A stretch of 9,969 bases of DNA from an uncultured Selenomonadaceae bacterium (lineage in GTDB: Bacteria > Bacillota > Negativicutes > Selenomonadales > Selenomonadaceae). Position numbers and translations under genes: made by a program. A model generated the notes under the pieces. It was not told the origin of the DNA. It ran no database searches and saw nothing but the letters and a program-made list of their open reading frames with translations. Positions 8,101-9,969 of this stretch are shown here, in pieces; position 1 is the first letter of the stretch, and every line of letters starts with the position of its first letter. The stretch covers positions 1 through 9,969 of the forward strand of contig CAJOQC010000226.1 in the NCBI GenBank assembly GCA_905236785.1. Reading direction: 5' to 3'.

Positions 8101-8111
8101 TGTTTTTGTGT

Positions 8112-8161
8112 TATTTCTTTTTCTCTTTCTTTTCAAAGAAAGAGAAAAAGAAATATTTTTT
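8112..8161 (+). terminator. Perfect 21-bp hairpin with T tract between permease and aminotransferase genes
   Basis: The arms 8112-8132 and 8135-8155 are exact reverse complements around TC (in practice about 20 bp with a 4-base loop), followed by TTTTTT at 8156-8161. The left arm is almost wholly pyrimidine and the right arm purine, with only four G-C pairs. It has the form of an intrinsic terminator for + strand transcription; the opposite strand has no T tract after the stem, so it is not bidirectional. The low GC content makes termination strength uncertain. The next gene's Shine-Dalgarno site begins 6 bases after the T tract. Confidence 0.7.
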
Positions 8162-8166
8162 AGAAT

Positions 8167-8173
8167 GAGGTGA
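8167..8173 (+). promoter_or_regulatory. Shine-Dalgarno site of the aminotransferase gene, supporting a GTG start
   Basis: GAGGTGA ends 4 bases before GTG 8178. There is no ATG nearby in frame (the next Met is residue 95, well inside the domain), so this site together with the conserved N-terminus fixes the GTG start. Confidence 0.8.
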
Positions 8174-8177
8174 TTTT

Positions 8178-9290
8178 GTGAACACCGACGAGAAAATTCT
8201 TGTTACCCGCTCTTTTTTGCCGCCCCGGAAGGAATACGACAAATATCTTGATTTAATTTGGGAAAATCATTGGCTTACCAATCAGGGGGAACTGCATAAC
8301 GAATTGCAAGAAAAATTGCAAAATTATTTGGGCGTAAAAAACGTAACCCTCTTTACAAACGGCCATCTTGCCCTCGACGTGGCCATAAAAGCCTTGGGGG
8401 TGAAGGGGGAGGTTATCACCACACCCTTTACTTTTGCCTCCACCACCCACGCCATAATAATGAACGGCGCAACGCCGGTTTTTGCCGATATAAAACCATC
8501 CGACTGCACCATAGACGAAGAACGGGTAGAGGCCTTAATCACGGATAAGACAAGTGCGATTGTGGCCGTTCATGTATACGGCTACCCATGCAACACCTCT
8601 GCTCTTTTTGATATTGCAACGCGGCATGGGCTAAAACTTATCTATGATGCCGCCCATGTTTTTGGCGTGAAGATTGACGGTAAACCGATAGGCACGTTTG
8701 GCGATGTGTCCATGATGAGTTTTCATGCGACAAAGGTTTTTCACACTATCGAAGGCGGCGCGTTGCTCTACGCTGACAGCTCCCTGCGACGGAGTTTTGA
8801 CCTGTACAAAAACTTCGGCATAACCGGCCCGGAGACAGTGGAGGCGGTGGGGCTTAACGCGAAAATGAACGAATTTGCCGCCGCCATGGGGCTTTGCAAT
8901 CTTCGTTATGTTGACGGAGAAATAGAAAAGCGACATAAAATCACGGATATATATCGGGAAATTCTTCGCGACGTGTCGGGAATTAAAATCTTTGAGGATA
9001 TACCGGGCGTTGCCCACAATTACGCCTATATGCCCATAATAATCGACGAAAAAAAATACGGCCACAGCCGAGACGAGCTGTTTGACCGTTTGGCGGCAAA
9101 AAATATTTTTACCCGCAAGTATTTTTATCCGTTGACCACGGACTATCAATGTTTCGGCACGGAATTTGCCGATGCGAAGGTGGATAACGCCCGCTATGCG
9201 GCAAATCATGTACTCACTTTGCCGCTCTACGGCGAGTTGCCGCCGGAAATGGCGGAAAATATCGCTAAATTTATTCGTTCGTTATGTTGA
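8178..9290 (+). CDS. DegT/DnrJ/EryC1 family sugar-nucleotide aminotransferase (VioA-like)
   Basis: 370 aa with a GTG start, the full length usual for the family. It is a PLP enzyme of fold type I that moves an amino group, usually from glutamate, to a 4-keto (or 3-keto) sugar nucleotide in the cytoplasm. Motifs in order: SFLPPRKEYDKYL (12-24) and WLTNQG (32-37) at the start, TNGHLALD (60-67) for the PLP phosphate, TTPFTFAST (81-89), YDAAH with Asp157 to pair with the PLP ring nitrogen, SFHATK with Lys186 as the Schiff-base lysine, IEGGA (191-195), and NAKMNEFAAAMG (227-238). The opening PP-x-x-EY/F motif, WLTN-x-G and SFHATKVF-x-T-x-EGGA resemble, from memory, VioA-type enzymes that make dTDP-4-amino-4,6-dideoxyglucose. 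That substrate is inference: the RmlA/RmlB-type genes it would need are not here. It lies 77 bases after the permease gene, behind a hairpin. Confidence 0.9.
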   Translation: MNTDEKILVTRSFLPPRKEYDKYLDLIWENHWLTNQGELHNELQEKLQNYLGVKNVTLFTNGHLALDVAIKALGVKGEVITTPFTFASTTHAIIMNGATPVFADIKPSDCTIDEERVEALITDKTSAIVAVHVYGYPCNTSALFDIATRHGLKLIYDAAHVFGVKIDGKPIGTFGDVSMMSFHATKVFHTIEGGALLYADSSLRRSFDLYKNFGITGPETVEAVGLNAKMNEFAAAMGLCNLRYVDGEIEKRHKITDIYREILRDVSGIKIFEDIPGVAHNYAYMPIIIDEKKYGHSRDELFDRLAAKNIFTRKYFYPLTTDYQCFGTEFADAKVDNARYAANHVLTLPLYGELPPEMAENIAKFIRSLC

Positions 9291-9323
9291 TAATGTTACA
9301 TGATATTACAATGAAAGGTTTTT

Positions 9324-9911
9324 ATGAATCGTCGTGAATTTTTGAAATACGGAGCGTCCGCCCTATTGGGGTTAGGGTTGTCCGAATTTTTGCATCCACT
9401 TGAAGCAGAAGCTTCAAATTCATTGGTAATGCCGCATATATACAAAAGGTTCTTTGTGTTCACCGAATATGAGGAACGCCCCGTTACCGACACCATTGTT
9501 ATCCATCACACCGGCTTTCCCGGCGAGGACAAAGACACCACGGCAGCGGCTGTTCATAAGTTTCACCGCTATGAACGGGGCTGGGCAGGCATAGGCTATC
9601 ACTATTTTATCAGAAAAAACGGCATGATTGAGCAGGGGCGTCGCCCAAACGCCGTAGGGGCGCATGTTCGCAACCATAACAAACACACAATCGGCATTTG
9701 CCTGGCGGGGAATTTTGACATCGGCACGCCTACGCAGGAGCAGATAACTTCCCTGCAACTTTTAACGGCGAACCTTTGCGAACAATATAAACTTGACCCC
9801 ATGAAAAAAGGAGTTATCGTAGGACATCGAAATCTTGGCGATACCAGTTGTCCGGGCAAAAATCTGTACTGCCGCCTTGACGAATTGCGCGAATTTTGCA
9901 ATCGACGATAA
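9324..9911 (+). CDS. Tat-exported N-acetylmuramoyl-L-alanine amidase (Amidase_2/PGRP family)
   Basis: 195 aa, AAAGG five bases before the ATG, 33 bases after the aminotransferase. Residues 1-30 form a twin-arginine signal: RREFLK at 3-8 (matching RRxFLK), a hydrophobic stretch of about 10-19, and a likely cleavage near AEA-S (30/31). The Amidase_2 domain covers about 54-190: TIVIHHT (57-63) supplies the first zinc ligand (His61), GYHYFI (91-96) has the catalytic Tyr93, and GHRNLGDTSCPG (167-178) supplies His168 and Cys176. These match the zinc His, His, Cys set and the Tyr of T7 lysozyme-like amidases. It should cut the bond between MurNAc and the stem peptide in the cell wall. No wall-binding or repeat domain is present; the protein is a bare catalytic domain. 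Its place at the end of the cluster suggests cell-wall turnover linked to glycan display, which is inference. A single-gene promoter was not recognised in the short gap. Confidence 0.93.
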   Translation: MNRREFLKYGASALLGLGLSEFLHPLEAEASNSLVMPHIYKRFFVFTEYEERPVTDTIVIHHTGFPGEDKDTTAAAVHKFHRYERGWAGIGYHYFIRKNGMIEQGRRPNAVGAHVRNHNKHTIGICLAGNFDIGTPTQEQITSLQLLTANLCEQYKLDPMKKGVIVGHRNLGDTSCPGKNLYCRLDELREFCNRR

Positions 9912-9918
9912 ATTTTAA

Positions 9919-9969
9919 GGCATCTCTAAAAACTCACTTTATACCTCCTCCCGTCGGCTACGCCGACAC
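9919..9969. repeat. Probable start of a dispersed intergenic repeat, cut by the window edge
   Basis: After the amidase stop, the sequence starting GGCATCTCTAAAAACTCAC is non-coding on both strands and leads to a pyrimidine block (CCTCCTCCC) and then a perfect GTCGGC-TAC-GCCGAC hairpin (9953-9967). A clean edge-like start, a strong short palindrome and lack of coding potential are what small dispersed repeats or MITE-like elements look like. No T tract follows the hairpin in the window, so it is not clearly a terminator. Only about 51 bases are visible, there is no second copy in the window, and the identification is an inference from its form. Confidence 0.4.

Noticed and set aside
472..8889. 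Twelve CCATGG sites, about five times the simple expectation
   Set aside because: CATG is moderately frequent here (about 58 by eye), with about 29 CCATG and 23 CATGG; their product over the CATG count predicts about 11-12 CCATGG, so the hexamer itself is not enriched.
9294..9310. Imperfect dyad TGTTACATGATATTACA before the amidase gene
   Set aside because: Only six of eight pairs match and it is AT-rich, so chance is a sufficient explanation. No -35/-10 pair of good spacing was found with it.
2061..9901. Longer minus-strand open frames such as 8631-9209 and 9420-9758
   Set aside because: They lie fully inside genes with clear domain motifs on the + strand, have no recognisable domains or ribosome-binding sites, and are frame shadows.
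1..9969. No CTAG found in the window
   Set aside because: CTAG is rare in most bacterial genomes and TAG is further limited by being a stop codon, so this is not informative, unlike the GATC deficit.
9919..9969. Minus-strand GGGAGGAGG resembling a ribosome-binding site at the right edge
   Set aside because: The GTG that follows at suitable distance opens a frame that stops after three codons, so no minus-strand gene starts here.

Overview
The window is a stretch of a cell-surface polysaccharide gene cluster. Every gene lies on the + strand and the genes are tightly packed. Gene order, with short or overlapping junctions: the tail of a gene cut by the left edge (1-66), two related tandem-domain family 2 glycosyltransferases (63-1688 and 1685-3454), a fused double GT-B glycosyltransferase (3438-5612), a single-domain family 2 glycosyltransferase (5615-6565), a secreted CAP-domain protein (6571-7275), an ABC-2 polysaccharide export permease of the Wzm type (7291-8100), a PLP-dependent sugar-nucleotide aminotransferase (8178-9290) and a Tat-exported peptidoglycan amidase (9324-9911). 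The window ends in what looks like the start of a dispersed repeat (9919-9969).

How the genes fit together (inference from families): the four glycosyltransferase genes carry up to seven transferase-fold domains and would build a glycan on a lipid carrier in the cytoplasm. The aminotransferase would supply an amino-deoxy sugar nucleotide. The Wzm-type permease would export the glycan, but its ATPase partner Wzt is not in the window. The two secreted proteins, CAP and amidase, act outside the membrane, most likely on or near the cell wall. No initiating sugar-phosphate transferase, no dTDP-sugar synthesis genes and no chain-length regulator are present, so the cluster extends beyond the window or depends on genes elsewhere.

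From 63 to 7290 the genes look like one transcription unit: junctions are ATGA and GTGA overlaps, a 17-base overlap, and gaps of 2, 5 and 15 bases. The first real gap (8101-8177) holds a perfect 21-bp hairpin followed by six T, placed directly in front of the aminotransferase. No stretch longer than 300 bases lacks a gene.

Organism: base composition is near 50% GC by eye, Shine-Dalgarno sites are of the GGAGG type, GTG starts occur, and a peptidoglycan amidase sits beside Wzm/VioA-like genes. This suggests a diderm or near-diderm bacterium; a gut or anaerobic Negativicutes-type Firmicute would fit, but that is only a guess. The DNA also shows strong depletion of GATC (one copy found), which may be a lineage signature. 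Nothing in the window is clearly a new defence or mobile system. The most unusual points are the N-terminal helix shared by three otherwise different glycosyltransferases, the graded decay of the second domain in the tandem transferases, the CAP gene inside the export operon, the hairpin before the aminotransferase, and the GATC deficit.
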